A stretch of DNA of 64,000 bases. Origin: Pseudomonas deceptionensis (GTDB taxonomy: Bacteria; Pseudomonadota; Gammaproteobacteria; Pseudomonadales; Pseudomonadaceae). Below, in pieces: positions 17,430 to 27,140 of the stretch (positions within the stretch are counted from its first letter, which is position 1; every line of letters starts with the position of its first letter). A model generated the notes under the pieces. It was not told the DNA's origin. It saw only the letters and a program-made list of their open reading frames with translations, and made no database searches. The position numbers and the translations under genes are program-made. The DNA lies in NCBI RefSeq assembly GCF_900106095.1, contig NZ_FNUD01000002.1:3989501-4053500 (forward strand), given 5' to 3'.

Positions 17430-17458
17430 TTGAAACAGTCAGACATGACCTCCATAAC
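17430..17458 (+). promoter_or_regulatory. Candidate sigma-70 promoter of uvrB
   Basis: TTGAAA and CATAAC are separated by 17 bp, about 90 bp before the uvrB start. No LexA-type CTG-N10-CAG site was found in the 324-bp gap between tyrB and uvrB, so SOS control is not supported by the sequence. Confidence 0.35.
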
Positions 17459-17546
17459 TAGCGGTATCCTGTTTTATTCCTGCGGCCCGAGTCGCATGCA
17501 CTTGTAAAGGCCACTGCCTTTATAGAGGCAAACCCAGAGGTCCGTT

Positions 17547-19562
17547 ATGCCCGATTTTCAGCTTGTTACCCGCTTCAAGCCCGCGGGAGACCAACCCGAA
17601 GCCATTCGCCAGATGATCGAAGGCATTGAGGCCGGTCTGTCACACCAGACCCTGCTCGGGGTAACGGGCTCGGGCAAGACCTTCAGCATTGCCAACGTGA
17701 TCGCCCATGTGAACCGCCCCACATTGGTACTCGCCCCCAACAAAACCCTGGCGGCGCAGTTGTACGGCGAGTTCAAGTCGTTCTTCCCGAACAACGCGGT
17801 GGAGTACTTCGTCTCGTACTACGACTACTACCAGCCCGAAGCCTACGTGCCCTCCTCCGATACCTTTATCGAGAAAGATGCCTCGATCAACGACCATATC
17901 GAGCAGATGCGCCTGTCCGCCACCAAGGCGCTGCTGGAGCGCAAGGACGCGATTATCGTCACCACGGTGTCGTGCATTTATGGCCTGGGCAGCCCGGAAA
18001 CCTATTTGAAGATGGTGTTGCACGTCGATCGCGGCGACAAGCTCGACCAGCGCGAGCTGCTGCGCCGCCTGGCCGACCTGCAATACACCCGCAATGACAT
18101 GGACTTTGCCCGCTCGACGTTCCGCGTTCGCGGCGACGTGATCGACATCTACCCGGCCGAATCTGACCTGGAAGCAGTTCGCATCGAGCTGTTCGATGAC
18201 GAAGTCGAAAGTATCAGCGCCTTTGACCCGCTGACCGGCGAAGTCATCCGCAAGATGCCGCGCTTTACCTTCTACCCCAAGAGCCACTACGTAACCCCGC
18301 GCGAAACCCTGCTCGACGCCGTTGAAGGCATCAAGGTGGAACTCAAGGAGCGCCTTGAGTACCTGCGCGCCAACAACAAACTGGTGGAGGCGCAGCGCCT
18401 TGAGCAACGCACCCGTTTTGATCTGGAAATGATCATGGAGCTGGGCTACTGCAACGGCATCGAAAACTACTCGCGCTACCTCTCGGGCCGTGAGTCCGGT
18501 GCGCCGCCACCTACCCTGTTCGACTACCTGCCGGCTGATGCCTTGCTGGTGATCGATGAGTCCCACGTCAGCGTGCCGCAGGTAGGCGCCATGTACAAAG
18601 GCGACCGTTCGCGTAAAGAGACCCTGGTGGAATACGGGTTCCGCCTGCCGTCGGCACTGGATAACCGGCCGATGCGCTTTGATGAATGGGAGCGCATCAG
18701 CCCACAAACGATCTTCGTCTCGGCCACCCCCGGCAATTACGAGGCCGAGCACGCGGGCCGCGTGGTCGAGCAAGTGGTGCGCCCGACCGGCCTGGTCGAC
18801 CCGCAAATCGAAGTGCGCCCGGCGCTGACCCAGGTCGATGACTTGCTCTCCGAGATTGCCAAGCGCGTCGCCCTGGAAGAGCGCGTGCTGGTCACCACGC
18901 TGACCAAGCGCATGTCCGAAGACCTCACCGACTACCTTGCCGATCACGGCGTGCGCGTGCGTTACCTGCACTCGGACATCGACACCGTGGAGCGTGTCGA
19001 GATCATTCGCGACCTACGCCTGGGGGTGTTTGACGTGCTGGTCGGCATCAACTTGCTGCGCGAAGGCCTGGACATGCCCGAAGTGTCGCTGGTGGCGATT
19101 CTCGATGCCGACAAGGAAGGTTTCCTGCGTTCGGAGCGTTCACTGATTCAAACCATTGGCCGGGCGGCCCGTAACCTCAATGGCCGGGCAATTCTGTACG
19201 CCGACCGGATCACCGGGTCGATGGAACGGGCGATGGGCGAAACCGAACGTCGTCGCGAGAAACAGATCGCCTTCAACCTCGCCAACGGCATCACCCCCAA
19301 AGGTGTGTTCAAGGACGTGGCCGACATCATGGAAGGTGCGGTGGTGCCGGGCTCGCGCAGCAAGAAGCGCAAGGGCATGGCCAAAGCCGCCGAAGAAAAC
19401 GCCAGGTACGAAAACGAACTGCGCTCGCCGAGCGAGATCAGCAAGCGCATTCGTCAGCTGGAAGAGAAAATGTACGCCCTGGCCCGCGACCTGGAGTTCG
19501 AGGCCGCTGCGCAAATGCGCGACGAAATTGGCAAGCTCAGGGAGCGGTTGTTGCAGGTTTAA
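17547..19562 (+). CDS. uvrB: Excinuclease ABC subunit B
   Basis: A 671-residue UvrB of normal length. GVTGSGKT (38-45) is Walker A, the beta-hairpin [20 protein letters not shown] inserts at DNA lesions, and helicase motif VI is seen as QTIGRAARN. The C-terminal UVR domain ([20 protein letters not shown]) binds UvrC. UvrB takes over damaged DNA from UvrA and forms the incision complex with UvrC in nucleotide excision repair. Monocistronic; a REP pair follows the stop immediately. Confidence 0.98.
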   Translation: MPDFQLVTRFKPAGDQPEAIRQMIEGIEAGLSHQTLLGVTGSGKTFSIANVIAHVNRPTLVLAPNKTLAAQLYGEFKSFFPNNAVEYFVSYYDYYQPEAYVPSSDTFIEKDASINDHIEQMRLSATKALLERKDAIIVTTVSCIYGLGSPETYLKMVLHVDRGDKLDQRELLRRLADLQYTRNDMDFARSTFRVRGDVIDIYPAESDLEAVRIELFDDEVESISAFDPLTGEVIRKMPRFTFYPKSHYVTPRETLLDAVEGIKVELKERLEYLRANNKLVEAQRLEQRTRFDLEMIMELGYCNGIENYSRYLSGRESGAPPPTLFDYLPADALLVIDESHVSVPQVGAMYKGDRSRKETLVEYGFRLPSALDNRPMRFDEWERISPQTIFVSATPGNYEAEHAGRVVEQVVRPTGLVDPQIEVRPALTQVDDLLSEIAKRVALEERVLVTTLTKRMSEDLTDYLADHGVRVRYLHSDIDTVERVEIIRDLRLGVFDVLVGINLLREGLDMPEVSLVAILDADKEGFLRSERSLIQTIGRAARNLNGRAILYADRITGSMERAMGETERRREKQIAFNLANGITPKGVFKDVADIMEGAVVPGSRSKKRKGMAKAAEENARYENELRSPSEISKRIRQLEEKMYALARDLEFEAAAQMRDEIGKLRERLLQV

Positions 19563-19565
19563 CCG

Positions 19566-19636
19566 TTCGCGAGCAGGCTCGCTCCCACAGGGGCACAGAA
19601 AAAATTCAACTAAGTGGGAGCGAGCCTGCTCGCGAA
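19566..19636. repeat. REP pair (REPIN) after uvrB
   Basis: Two inverted 23-bp copies (19566-19588 and 19614-19636) of the REP sequence with core GAGCGAGCCTGCTCGC are separated by 25 bases. Similar pairs occur at 42335, 45793 and 59236. The element sits 4 bases after the uvrB stop and can fold into a long mRNA-stabilising hairpin. Confidence 0.9.
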
Positions 19637-19697
19637 GTCTTCCAGGCAGCGCGGCTTATCCAGTAACTGCGCGTTAACGACGGGTTCAGTCTCCCAC

Positions 19698-20120
19698 TTA
19701 CACCGCCACTGCCGCCACCGCCTCTACCTCAAACAGCATTTCATCCAGCGCCAGTCGCGGGACGGGGATTAATGTGCAGGCCGGCGCCGGCAGCGAGCCC
19801 CAGACCCGCGCCACTTCGGCGCCCAAAATGTGCAACCTCTCCATGCTGTGATCAACGATCATTACGGTGATCTTGGCCACGTCCTTGATCTGCGCATCTG
19901 CCGCCGCCAGGGCGATCTGCAGGTTGGCAAATGCCTGGCGCACCTGTTCGGCGAAATCGGGGGACAGCTCGCTGTCGGCGTTTTCACCGCCCTGGCCCGC
20001 GGTGTACACCAGACGCACATTGGGTGCCAGGCGTGCGACATGGGAGTATCCGTTGGGCGCAGGGTCATACAGCCCGGCCGGGTTGATCAGTTGCACGGCA
20101 GGGTGAAGGTTCTTATCCAT
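19698..20120 (-). CDS. RidA (YjgF/UK114)-family protein
   Basis: A 140-residue RidA-superfamily protein. The ATG at 20120 has AAGG 10 bases upstream; the frame is open to 20153 without a better site. Typical features are VYTAGQGGENA near residue 40, the NLQIALAAADA helix and the ending PACTLIPVPRLALDEMLFEVEAV (read in two parts). Canonical RidA hydrolyses reactive enamines and imines from PLP enzymes using a conserved arginine in an RxAxP-type motif; here the equivalent is PAPACTLI without that arginine, so it is one of the other RidA subgroups with unknown substrate. Confidence 0.75.
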   Translation of the reverse strand: MDKNLHPAVQLINPAGLYDPAPNGYSHVARLAPNVRLVYTAGQGGENADSELSPDFAEQVRQAFANLQIALAAADAQIKDVAKITVMIVDHSMERLHILGAEVARVWGSLPAPACTLIPVPRLALDEMLFEVEAVAAVAV

Positions 20121-20268
20121 AAAATTCGCACCTTGGGGCAGTAGAGTTGGCAAGCGCGCTATTCAACCACTGTCGCCAATCCCCATGCCAGTGCCCTCGC
20201 GGCACATGCCGCAAATATGCAAGGATGTTACGCCGCACCGCACCAGAGCCCGATCCCCAAGGATGACC

Positions 20269-21420
20269 ATGACCGCCATCAACACCCAAATGCCCCTTGT
20301 GCCGGGGCGACTCGAACAAATGTCGACCCGTATTGCCTTTTTCATTGCCGGTTTTGGCCTCGCGGCCTGGGCACCGCTGGTGCCTTATGCCAAGGCGCGG
20401 GCCGGGCTCGATGAAGCCACGCTTGGCCTGTTGCTGCTGTGCCTGGGCGCAGGCTCGATCCTGGCGATGCCCGTCGCCGGGGTTCTGGCCACGCGTTTTG
20501 GCTGTCGTCGGGTATTGATCGGCGGCACGCTGTTGATCTGCCTCGCACTGCCGCTGCTGGCGACGGCCAGTTCCATGCCGTTGCTGGTCGCGACACTCTT
20601 TGTGTTCGGCGCGGGGCTGGGCGCCGTCGACTCCACCGTCAACCTGCAAGCCGTGATCGTCGAACGCGCCAGCGGGCGCAATATGATGTCGGGTTTCCAT
20701 GGGCTGTTCAGTGTCGGCGGGATTGCCGGGGCAGCCGGTGTCAGCGCCCTGCTCGCGCTGGGCCTGTCACCCCTGTGGGCGATTGTGGTGGTCATTGTGC
20801 TGATCCTCGCCGCCCTGCTCAAAGCGGCCCCGCACCTGCTGCCTTATGGCAGTGAAAGTAGCGGACCGGCATTTGCCGTGCCCCACGGCGTGGTGCTGTT
20901 TATCGGTTTGCTGTGTTTTACCGTGTTCCTGGCCGAAGGCGCGATGCTGGACTGGAGCGCCGTGTTTTTGACCACAGAGAAAAGTATCGGCGAAGCCTAC
21001 GCCGGGCTTGGTTATGCCGCGTTCGCCCTGACCATGACCGCAGGCCGATTGATGGGTGACACCATCGTCAGGCACCTGGGCGCCCGACGAGTGATTGTAT
21101 TGGGAGGCGTGTTTGCCGCCGCGGGCATGGCCCTGGCGACGCTGGCACCGAACTGGGAAATCGCACTGCTCGGTTACGCACTGGTGGGCGTGGGTTGCTC
21201 CAACATTGTGCCGGTGCTGTACACCGCCGTCGGCAAGCAGACCGTAATGCCGGAAAACATCGCCGTGCCGGCCATTACTACCCTGGGGTATGCGGGGATT
21301 CTGGCCGGGCCTGCGGCCATCGGCTTTATCGCCCATGCGAGCAGCCTGAGCAGTGCCTTTTTGCTGATCACCGCCATGCTGGTGGCCGTGGCCATCAGCG
21401 GGCGGATTTTGCGGGTGTAG
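20269..21420 (+). CDS. MFS transporter, YbjJ-like
   Basis: A 383-residue, 12-helix major facilitator protein. The ATG at 20269 follows AAGGA by 5 bases; a longer frame to 20185 lacks membrane character and overlaps the ridA promoter region. The motif AGRLMGDTIVRHLGARR between the two halves and the overall pattern resemble E. coli YbjJ, an uncharacterised carrier. It converges with fecA across a bidirectional terminator hairpin. Substrate unknown. Confidence 0.75.
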   Translation: MTAINTQMPLVPGRLEQMSTRIAFFIAGFGLAAWAPLVPYAKARAGLDEATLGLLLLCLGAGSILAMPVAGVLATRFGCRRVLIGGTLLICLALPLLATASSMPLLVATLFVFGAGLGAVDSTVNLQAVIVERASGRNMMSGFHGLFSVGGIAGAAGVSALLALGLSPLWAIVVVIVLILAALLKAAPHLLPYGSESSGPAFAVPHGVVLFIGLLCFTVFLAEGAMLDWSAVFLTTEKSIGEAYAGLGYAAFALTMTAGRLMGDTIVRHLGARRVIVLGGVFAAAGMALATLAPNWEIALLGYALVGVGCSNIVPVLYTAVGKQTVMPENIAVPAITTLGYAGILAGPAAIGFIAHASSLSSAFLLITAMLVAVAISGRILRV

Positions 21421-21430
21421 AGCACTGCCC

Positions 21431-21454
21431 CCTGACCCTCGGGAGAGGGTCAGG
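21431..21454. terminator. Hairpin between convergent MFS and fecA genes
   Basis: A perfect 10-bp stem (CCTGACCCTC/GAGGGTCAGG) with a four-base loop lies between two convergent stops. Only a short T run (CCGCTTTT) follows on the plus strand. Confidence 0.6.
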
Positions 21455-21465
21455 CCGCTTTTGAC

Positions 21466-23928
21466 CTAGAACCCCACACTCGCCTGCACGAAGAAGGTAC
21501 GCGGCTCACCCAGGTAGATCCCGGAGTTGTTGTCGCTGGAACGGGTGTAGTACTCCTGATTGAACAGGTTCTTGATCCCCGCGCCCACCTTCAGGTTCGA
21601 CGCTTGTGGCCCGAAGTCGTAGCCCACGCGTGTGCTCCAGGTCGCATACCCCGGGATATCACCGTACTGCCCGTCCGGGGTCGGATCGGTGATGTACACC
21701 CCGCCGGTACCCGGCGCATGCTGCTGGGACTGGGCGAACATGTCGACGTTGTACGTCCAGCGGTTAACCACATAACGCGCCCCAAGGTTGACCACCTGAC
21801 GTGAGTACAGCGGCAGGTCGCGGCCCTTGAAGTTCATGATGTCCCCTTCAGCCGTCGCCTTGGTGTAGGTAAAGCCCGCATTCAGGGACAACCCGTCAAG
21901 GCGCGCGTCCAATGCCGACATATCGTAGTGGACCGAAGTTTCCAGGCCCTGGTGCTTGGTCGCCCCCAGGTTGGTCCAGCCCACATCGTTGCTGACGTAT
22001 TGCAACTCGTCGGCAAAGTCGATGTAGAACAGCGTCACTTCACCGCCCCACACGCCATTGTCGTAGCGCGTACCCAGTTCGTAGGTCTTGGCCTTTTCAG
22101 GGCGCAGGCCAGCCGCCGTCGCATCGCCGACACCGCCCTGCCCCAGCTGGAAGTATTGCAGGCTGCCGAACGAGGTTTCGTAGTTGGCAAACAGCTTCCA
22201 GGCGTCCGAGAGGTGATACATCACGCTCAGGGCCGGCAGGGCTTCGCTGCTGTCGATGCTGCGCTTCTTCTCAAGCACCGGCACACCGTTGTTGCCCAGT
22301 ACCGGGCGGTCGTGCCACTGGGTGCTGATGCGCTCGAAGCGAATGCCCGGCGTTACCGTCCAGTTGCCCACATCGATCTTGTCATCGATATAGAAGGCGT
22401 TGGCCTCAGTGCCGCCAGTGCGGTCCTGATACGCATGGCCATCCGCTCCTGGCCCCGGCACTGGCACGTTGTTGACCAGGTAAACCTGGCTGGCCTCTTC
22501 GTGCATCGCCTCTTTGAGGTAGCGATAACCCAGGCCGACTTCCTGGGTGACCGGCCCCAGCGTGAAGACATGGGACACCCGCGGCTCGATGCCGAAGGTG
22601 TGGTAGCTGCGCGGGTACGCCGCCAGGGTTTGCAGGTTGCGCGCGGCAATATTGCTGCCACGGAAACTGTCGGTGTAATAGGTCAGGACTTCAAACTGGG
22701 TCTGGTCGTCAATCTGGCGCAAGTACTTGAAGGACACGTCCTTGCGGCGCCCGGTGAAGCTGTCGTAGTCGCGCACCGACTGATACGGATCGGCATCGAA
22801 CTGCTTCTGGGTCAGGCCGCCGGGCATGTCCGCGGTGGCATCGTAATAGTGAAAGTTGAGGGTGAAATCATCCTGATCGGTGGGCGCCCAGTGGGTTTTG
22901 AGCATCACGTCATCGATATCGTTGTCATTGTTGCGGGCCCGGTAGCCATCGCCCTTGACCCCGGAGTACAGCAGCGCGGCACCCATGCCGTTGTCAGCCG
23001 TGCCGCCCACAAATGCCGACTCAATGTGCTTCCAGCCACCGCGCTCGGAGGTCTCCAGCGTGGTGCCCACTTCGCCCTGGAAGGTTTCAGGAATGGCCCG
23101 TGTGACGAAGTTGATCACCCCGCCCACGTTTTGCGGTCCGTAACGCACCGAGCCCGCACCGCGCACCACATCGATGCTGTCCAGGTTGCCCGAGGAAATC
23201 GGGGCCATCGACAACTGCGGCTGGCCATAAGGCGCGAACGCCGCCGGAATACCGTCGATCAACACGGTTGAGCGCGGCGACAGGCGCGAGGTCAGGCCGC
23301 GTACGCCCACGTTGAGCGAGATATCACTGCCGCCGGTGCCGTTGGACGCTTGCACCTGCACCCCGGGGATGCGCTTGAGCACGTCACTGACGTTCATCGC
23401 CCCCTGTTCGATCATCGCCTCGCGGCGCACCACTGTCCGGGCGCCGGGGTGGTTTTGCACCACCGCGTCATTGGCATCGCTCAACCAGTTACCGACCACC
23501 TTCACATCCACCGGGCCCAGTTCCAACGGGCCGGAGGCGGCGGCACTGACCGTTGGCGCAGCACGCAGGGTCACGGCATCGCCATTCAACTCGTAACTCA
23601 GGCCACTGCCTTGCAGCAGCCGGGCCAGGGCCTGCTCGGGGGAGAGGTTGCCATCGACCGCAGGAGCCTGCTTGCCAGCCACCAGTTGCGGGCTAAAAAA
23701 CACCTGCAGCGACGTCTGCTGGGCCAACTGGCTCAACGCAGCGCCCAAGGGCTGGGACTGGATATGGATTGCGCTCGACGCGGATTCGCCGGCAAACGCA
23801 CAGGGCATCGCGGCACTGACCGCCAGGGCCAGCGCCAGCGGCAACCAGCGGGCCCGGGCAACGGAAGATGGAGTGCTCAAAGGTGTTTCAAGCGAGGAAA
23901 GTCGCCCACGAAGATTGTTGTTTTTCAC
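21466..23928 (-). CDS. fecA: Ferric citrate TonB-dependent transducer receptor
   Basis: An 820-residue receptor strongly resembling E. coli FecA. A signal peptide ends near residue 46 (PCAFA). The STN signalling domain (about 52-118) contains IQSQPLGAALSQLAQQT and is what contacts FecR. The TonB box region is followed by the plug with VVGNWLSDAND, RIPGVQVQASNGTGG, VRGLTSRLSPRSTVL and GSVRYGPQNVGG; the barrel ends in FVQASVGF. It imports ferric citrate and signals through FecR to FecI. It follows fecR after a 108-bp gap with a 16-bp palindrome. Transport genes fecBCDE are not present here, so inner-membrane passage must use another system. Confidence 0.88.
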   Translation of the reverse strand: MKNNNLRGRLSSLETPLSTPSSVARARWLPLALALAVSAAMPCAFAGESASSAIHIQSQPLGAALSQLAQQTSLQVFFSPQLVAGKQAPAVDGNLSPEQALARLLQGSGLSYELNGDAVTLRAAPTVSAAASGPLELGPVDVKVVGNWLSDANDAVVQNHPGARTVVRREAMIEQGAMNVSDVLKRIPGVQVQASNGTGGSDISLNVGVRGLTSRLSPRSTVLIDGIPAAFAPYGQPQLSMAPISSGNLDSIDVVRGAGSVRYGPQNVGGVINFVTRAIPETFQGEVGTTLETSERGGWKHIESAFVGGTADNGMGAALLYSGVKGDGYRARNNDNDIDDVMLKTHWAPTDQDDFTLNFHYYDATADMPGGLTQKQFDADPYQSVRDYDSFTGRRKDVSFKYLRQIDDQTQFEVLTYYTDSFRGSNIAARNLQTLAAYPRSYHTFGIEPRVSHVFTLGPVTQEVGLGYRYLKEAMHEEASQVYLVNNVPVPGPGADGHAYQDRTGGTEANAFYIDDKIDVGNWTVTPGIRFERISTQWHDRPVLGNNGVPVLEKKRSIDSSEALPALSVMYHLSDAWKLFANYETSFGSLQYFQLGQGGVGDATAAGLRPEKAKTYELGTRYDNGVWGGEVTLFYIDFADELQYVSNDVGWTNLGATKHQGLETSVHYDMSALDARLDGLSLNAGFTYTKATAEGDIMNFKGRDLPLYSRQVVNLGARYVVNRWTYNVDMFAQSQQHAPGTGGVYITDPTPDGQYGDIPGYATWSTRVGYDFGPQASNLKVGAGIKNLFNQEYYTRSSDNNSGIYLGEPRTFFVQASVGF

Positions 23929-23948
23929 GTCGAGTCTTGCCCTGTGGA

Positions 23949-23964
23949 TCGCACTTGAGTGCGA
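23949..23964. promoter_or_regulatory. Palindrome before fecA
   Basis: TCGCACTTGAGTGCGA is a perfect 16-bp palindrome 20 bases before the fecA start. It could be an operator or an mRNA hairpin that masks the ribosome site; the FecI-dependent fecA promoter is expected in the same gap. Confidence 0.4.
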
Positions 23965-24036
23965 CTGTTAATGCAAACCAGTTGCAGTTGTACAAGAAGA
24001 CGAAGAACTCGAAAAAAACCTGAATCTGATCCGTGA

Positions 24037-25041
24037 TTATTTTTTGGCGACTATTTCCTGGCTGCCGTCTGCACGGGTCCTGATGGCCACGGGCAGGATC
24101 TGCGGCAAGGCCTTGAGCAGTGCATCGGTGTCATCGGTTTTAAACACGCTGGTCAGTCGCAACCGGGCCAGCTCAGGCGTGCTCACATGCAGCGGCTTGT
24201 CGCGATAGCGCGAGGCCTGGGCGGCCACCTCGCCAAGGCTGGCGTCATTGAACACCAGTTGCCCCTTGCGCCAGGCCGTCAGCGCCTGGGTATTGACCGG
24301 CTGAGCGGCGGCCACCTGGCCCTGGGCATCGACCACAGTGCCAAGCCCCGCCGTCAGGTTGACCACTGCCTGCGAATCCCCCCCTTGCACCCGGACATGC
24401 CCCGACTCCACAGCAACCCGCGCCTGGTCGCCCTCGCGCAGCACATCGAAGCGGGTACCGGTAACCGTCACCTGACCGGCGCCGGCCTGCACCACGAAGG
24501 GCCGGTCCGCGTCATGGGCCACGCTGAACATCCCCTCGCCCTGCTCCAGTTCGACACTGCGCTGCCGGCGTTCGAAGTGGACGCGTATACGGCTGCGGCC
24601 ATTGAGTTCGATGGATGAACCATCGGGCAAGGTGACGGTGCTGCGCTCGCCCAGGGCCGTGGCAAATTCTGCGTGATAACCCGCAGACGATTGCAGTTGC
24701 ATCCATACACCCGCACCGGCTGCCACAGCTACGACACTCGCAGCCAGCCCGTAAGCCAAAAACGATCGACGTTCAAGCCTCGGGGAAGGGACTTCGCACA
24801 GTGCCTGCAGTCGGGCCTGGGGCAACAGGTCTGCGGCGGACCACAAACTGGCCAGCCACTGGTACTCCGCCTCATGGCAGGGGTGTTGCGCTCGCCAGGC
24901 GGCCAGTTCGGCCTGCTCGGCCACGCCCAGGGTTTGCGCTTGCGCCCGCGCAAACCAGGTCGCGGCAGCGTCGCGCACGCTGGCGCTGCCACAGGTACAG
25001 TCACGCGTATCCATCCTGCAATCCTTTACCGATGCCATCAC
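24037..25041 (-). CDS. fecR: FecR-family anti-sigma/sigma regulator
   Basis: A 334-residue FecR. The cytoplasmic N-terminus has the DUF4880-type segment AATWFARAQAQTLGVAEQAELAAW (shown in the family to bind the sigma factor). One membrane helix lies at about residues 96-115 (AYGLAASVVAVAAGAGVW), then comes the periplasmic FecR domain with the repeated LPDGSSIELNGRSRI and VTVTGTRFDVL motifs. It receives the ligand signal from the FecA STN domain and releases or activates FecI. Its ATG overlaps the fecI stop by 4 bp. Confidence 0.88.
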   Translation of the reverse strand: MMASVKDCRMDTRDCTCGSASVRDAAATWFARAQAQTLGVAEQAELAAWRAQHPCHEAEYQWLASLWSAADLLPQARLQALCEVPSPRLERRSFLAYGLAASVVAVAAGAGVWMQLQSSAGYHAEFATALGERSTVTLPDGSSIELNGRSRIRVHFERRQRSVELEQGEGMFSVAHDADRPFVVQAGAGQVTVTGTRFDVLREGDQARVAVESGHVRVQGGDSQAVVNLTAGLGTVVDAQGQVAAAQPVNTQALTAWRKGQLVFNDASLGEVAAQASRYRDKPLHVSTPELARLRLTSVFKTDDTDALLKALPQILPVAIRTRADGSQEIVAKK

Positions 25042-25532
25042 GGAGCCTCCACCCGCTCACGCAGGTGGCGCAGGGTGCGGATCATATACTTTTCCACCAT
25101 GTTCTTGGACAGCCCCAAGCGTTCGGCAATCTCGGCCTGGGTCAGGCCTTCGATCTTCTGCCAGACAAAAACCTTGCGGCAATTAAGCGGGAGTTCCTGC
25201 AAAGCCCTTTCGACCGATTCAGCCAACTGGATAGCGCGCATGTACTGCTCCGGATCGCCGGTTTGCGACGAACTTGGGGGAACGGCTGCCTGCTCCTTGG
25301 CGTCGCGTAACTCTGCACGGCGAAAACCGTCCACCGCGATATTGCGTGCAGTCTGATGCAAATACGCCCGCGGCTGCTCGACCGCATCCGGATTGGATTC
25401 GAGCACGCGTACAAAGGTGTCATGGGCAAGGTCTTGCGCCTGCTGACGATTGCGCAGGCGCCGGGTCCAGGTTCCGATCAACTCTTCGTAATGTTCAAAG
25501 AAGCCCGTTCGACGGGGCACTTTCTGAGTCAT
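25038..25532 (-). CDS. fecI: ECF sigma factor, FecI family
   Basis: A 164-residue ECF sigma factor with region 2 (DLAHDTFVRVLE, about 33-44) and region 4 (FVWQKIEGLTQAEIAERLGLSKNMVEKYM, helix-turn-helix) and nothing between, as usual for FecI. It should direct RNA polymerase to the fecA promoter when ferric citrate binds FecA. It is first in the fecI-fecR-fecA operon; a weak Fur-box-like sequence lies just upstream. Confidence 0.9.
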   Translation of the reverse strand: MTQKVPRRTGFFEHYEELIGTWTRRLRNRQQAQDLAHDTFVRVLESNPDAVEQPRAYLHQTARNIAVDGFRRAELRDAKEQAAVPPSSSQTGDPEQYMRAIQLAESVERALQELPLNCRKVFVWQKIEGLTQAEIAERLGLSKNMVEKYMIRTLRHLRERVEAP

Positions 25533-25560
25533 CGCACGGGACTGACAAGGGTGGGGCGCG

Positions 25561-25579
25561 AATAGTAATGCTTCCTATT
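25561..25579 (-). promoter_or_regulatory. Weak Fur-box-like palindrome before fecI
   Basis: AATAGTAATGCTTCCTATT is an imperfect palindrome 29 bases before the fecI start, in the position expected for Fur control, but it matches the 19-bp consensus only loosely. Confidence 0.35.
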
Positions 25580-25617
25580 AAAGGCAGCAATCATTGCGAT
25601 GACCCCGGGTTGCCGCT

Positions 25618-26937
25618 TTACATCTCAGCCTTGGCCAACATGCGCTTTTCAACCTGGCTGGCCCCGCCAAACCCGTAGCGTCGGGCAGTCAGTACACCGA
25701 CCAGGCCCATCAGCGCGCAAAACACCACGCACACCCACGGGCTCCATGGCATCAGTGCGATCAGCAGCAACGGCGTAGTGCTGGCCCACAGTGCGTAGGC
25801 GATGTTGTAGGTGAAGGAGATCCCCGACACGCGGATCGGCGCCGGGAATAAACCGACCATCACCGACGGCACCACCCCGACAATCCCGCAGGTCAATCCG
25901 GCAAATGCGTAGGCCAGGCCAGGCAACGCCCACTGGCCCACCAGGCTGGCGTAGAGCAAGCCGATCCCCAGCGGCAGCAACAGGCTGTACAGCACGATGC
26001 TGCGCCATACGCCAATACGGTCGACGATCAACCCGGCCAGCACGCAGCCAATATTCAAAAACACGATGCCCAGACTGCTCAGGGCAAAGGTATGACTGGC
26101 GGTCATGCCAAAGCGCTGCTGCATCACGGTAGGCGTGATGACCACAAACACCACCACGGCACTGGTCAGCACACAGGTCAGCAGGGCTGCCGGCAACAAT
26201 GAGGCGCGATGATCGCGCAGCACGGTGCGCAACGGGAACTCGGCCCTGCCCTCACGCTGGTCACGCAAAGCCAGGAACACCGGAGTTTCGCTGAGCCAGC
26301 GGCGCAGCCACACGCCAATCACGCCAAACACCCCTCCGAGCAGGAACGGAAAGCGCCAGGCGTAATCGAGGATTTCCGCCGGGGTGAACAGTTGCGCCAG
26401 CAATGTGGCTGTCAGTGCGCCCAGCAAGTAGCCGAACGTGAGCCCGGCCTGTAAAAAACCCAATGCATAACCACGGCGACCGGCCGGGGCGTGCTCGGCA
26501 ACAAATGCCCATGCGCTCGGCACTTCCCCGCCCACCGCCGCACCTTGCAGAATCCGCAGTGCCAACAGGATCAAAGGGGCGAAATAACCGATCTCGGCGT
26601 AAGTGGGCATGATCCCGATCAACAGACAAGGCAGCGCCATCATCAGGATGCTCAGGCTGAACACCCGCTTGCGCCCCAGATGGTCAGCAAAGTGCGCCAT
26701 CAGGATCCCGCCCAGCGGTCGCGCCAGATAGCCGGTCACGAAAATCCCGAAGCTTTGCAGCAGACGCAACCACTCGGGCATGTCCGGCGGGAAAAACAGC
26801 TGACTGAGGATCAGGGCAAAGAACACAAAAATGATGAAATCGTAGATTTCCAGCGCCCCGCCCAGGGCTGCAAGGCCCAGGGTTCTGTAGTCGGAACGGG
26901 AAAAGCGCACCGGTGTGGCTTGAGTATCAGCAGACAT
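25618..26937 (-). CDS. MHS-family MFS transporter
   Basis: A 439-residue, 12-helix symporter of the metabolite:H+ symporter branch (LEIYDFIIFVFFA at helix 1, ARPLGGILMAHFADHLGRKR in loop 2-3, LSETPVFLAL before helix 7). The ATG at 26937 is used; a TTG at 26949 is a less likely start. Family members carry citrate, 2-oxoglutarate, shikimate or betaine. Sitting beside fecIRA suggests citrate or another iron-binding carboxylate, but that is inference. No strong ribosome site was seen. Confidence 0.72.
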   Translation of the reverse strand: MSADTQATPVRFSRSDYRTLGLAALGGALEIYDFIIFVFFALILSQLFFPPDMPEWLRLLQSFGIFVTGYLARPLGGILMAHFADHLGRKRVFSLSILMMALPCLLIGIMPTYAEIGYFAPLILLALRILQGAAVGGEVPSAWAFVAEHAPAGRRGYALGFLQAGLTFGYLLGALTATLLAQLFTPAEILDYAWRFPFLLGGVFGVIGVWLRRWLSETPVFLALRDQREGRAEFPLRTVLRDHRASLLPAALLTCVLTSAVVVFVVITPTVMQQRFGMTASHTFALSSLGIVFLNIGCVLAGLIVDRIGVWRSIVLYSLLLPLGIGLLYASLVGQWALPGLAYAFAGLTCGIVGVVPSVMVGLFPAPIRVSGISFTYNIAYALWASTTPLLLIALMPWSPWVCVVFCALMGLVGVLTARRYGFGGASQVEKRMLAKAEM

Positions 26938-27140
26938 AAATAGGCTCAATGTGAACTGGACACGCCTATGTTGGCGCTTGCGGTCGAGGGCGCGAGCATA
27001 GCAAATCCTGGAGAAACCACCGGCAAAACCTGTGAGAGCGGGCTGTGCATCCGCCAGCCCTGCGGCAAGAAGGCGGTGAGCCTGACGACTTTAAAATGCT
27101 TCTCTTCCAGGGTGCGCTCGAAGCGCTTGCGCGTGCTTTT

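Noticed and set aside
17223..17546. A LexA (SOS) box for uvrB
   Set aside because: No CTG-N10-CAG palindrome was found in the gap.
17640..18971. A 443-codon minus-strand open frame opposite uvrB
   Set aside because: Antisense shadow; uvrB is full length and conserved, and the antisense product shows no family features.
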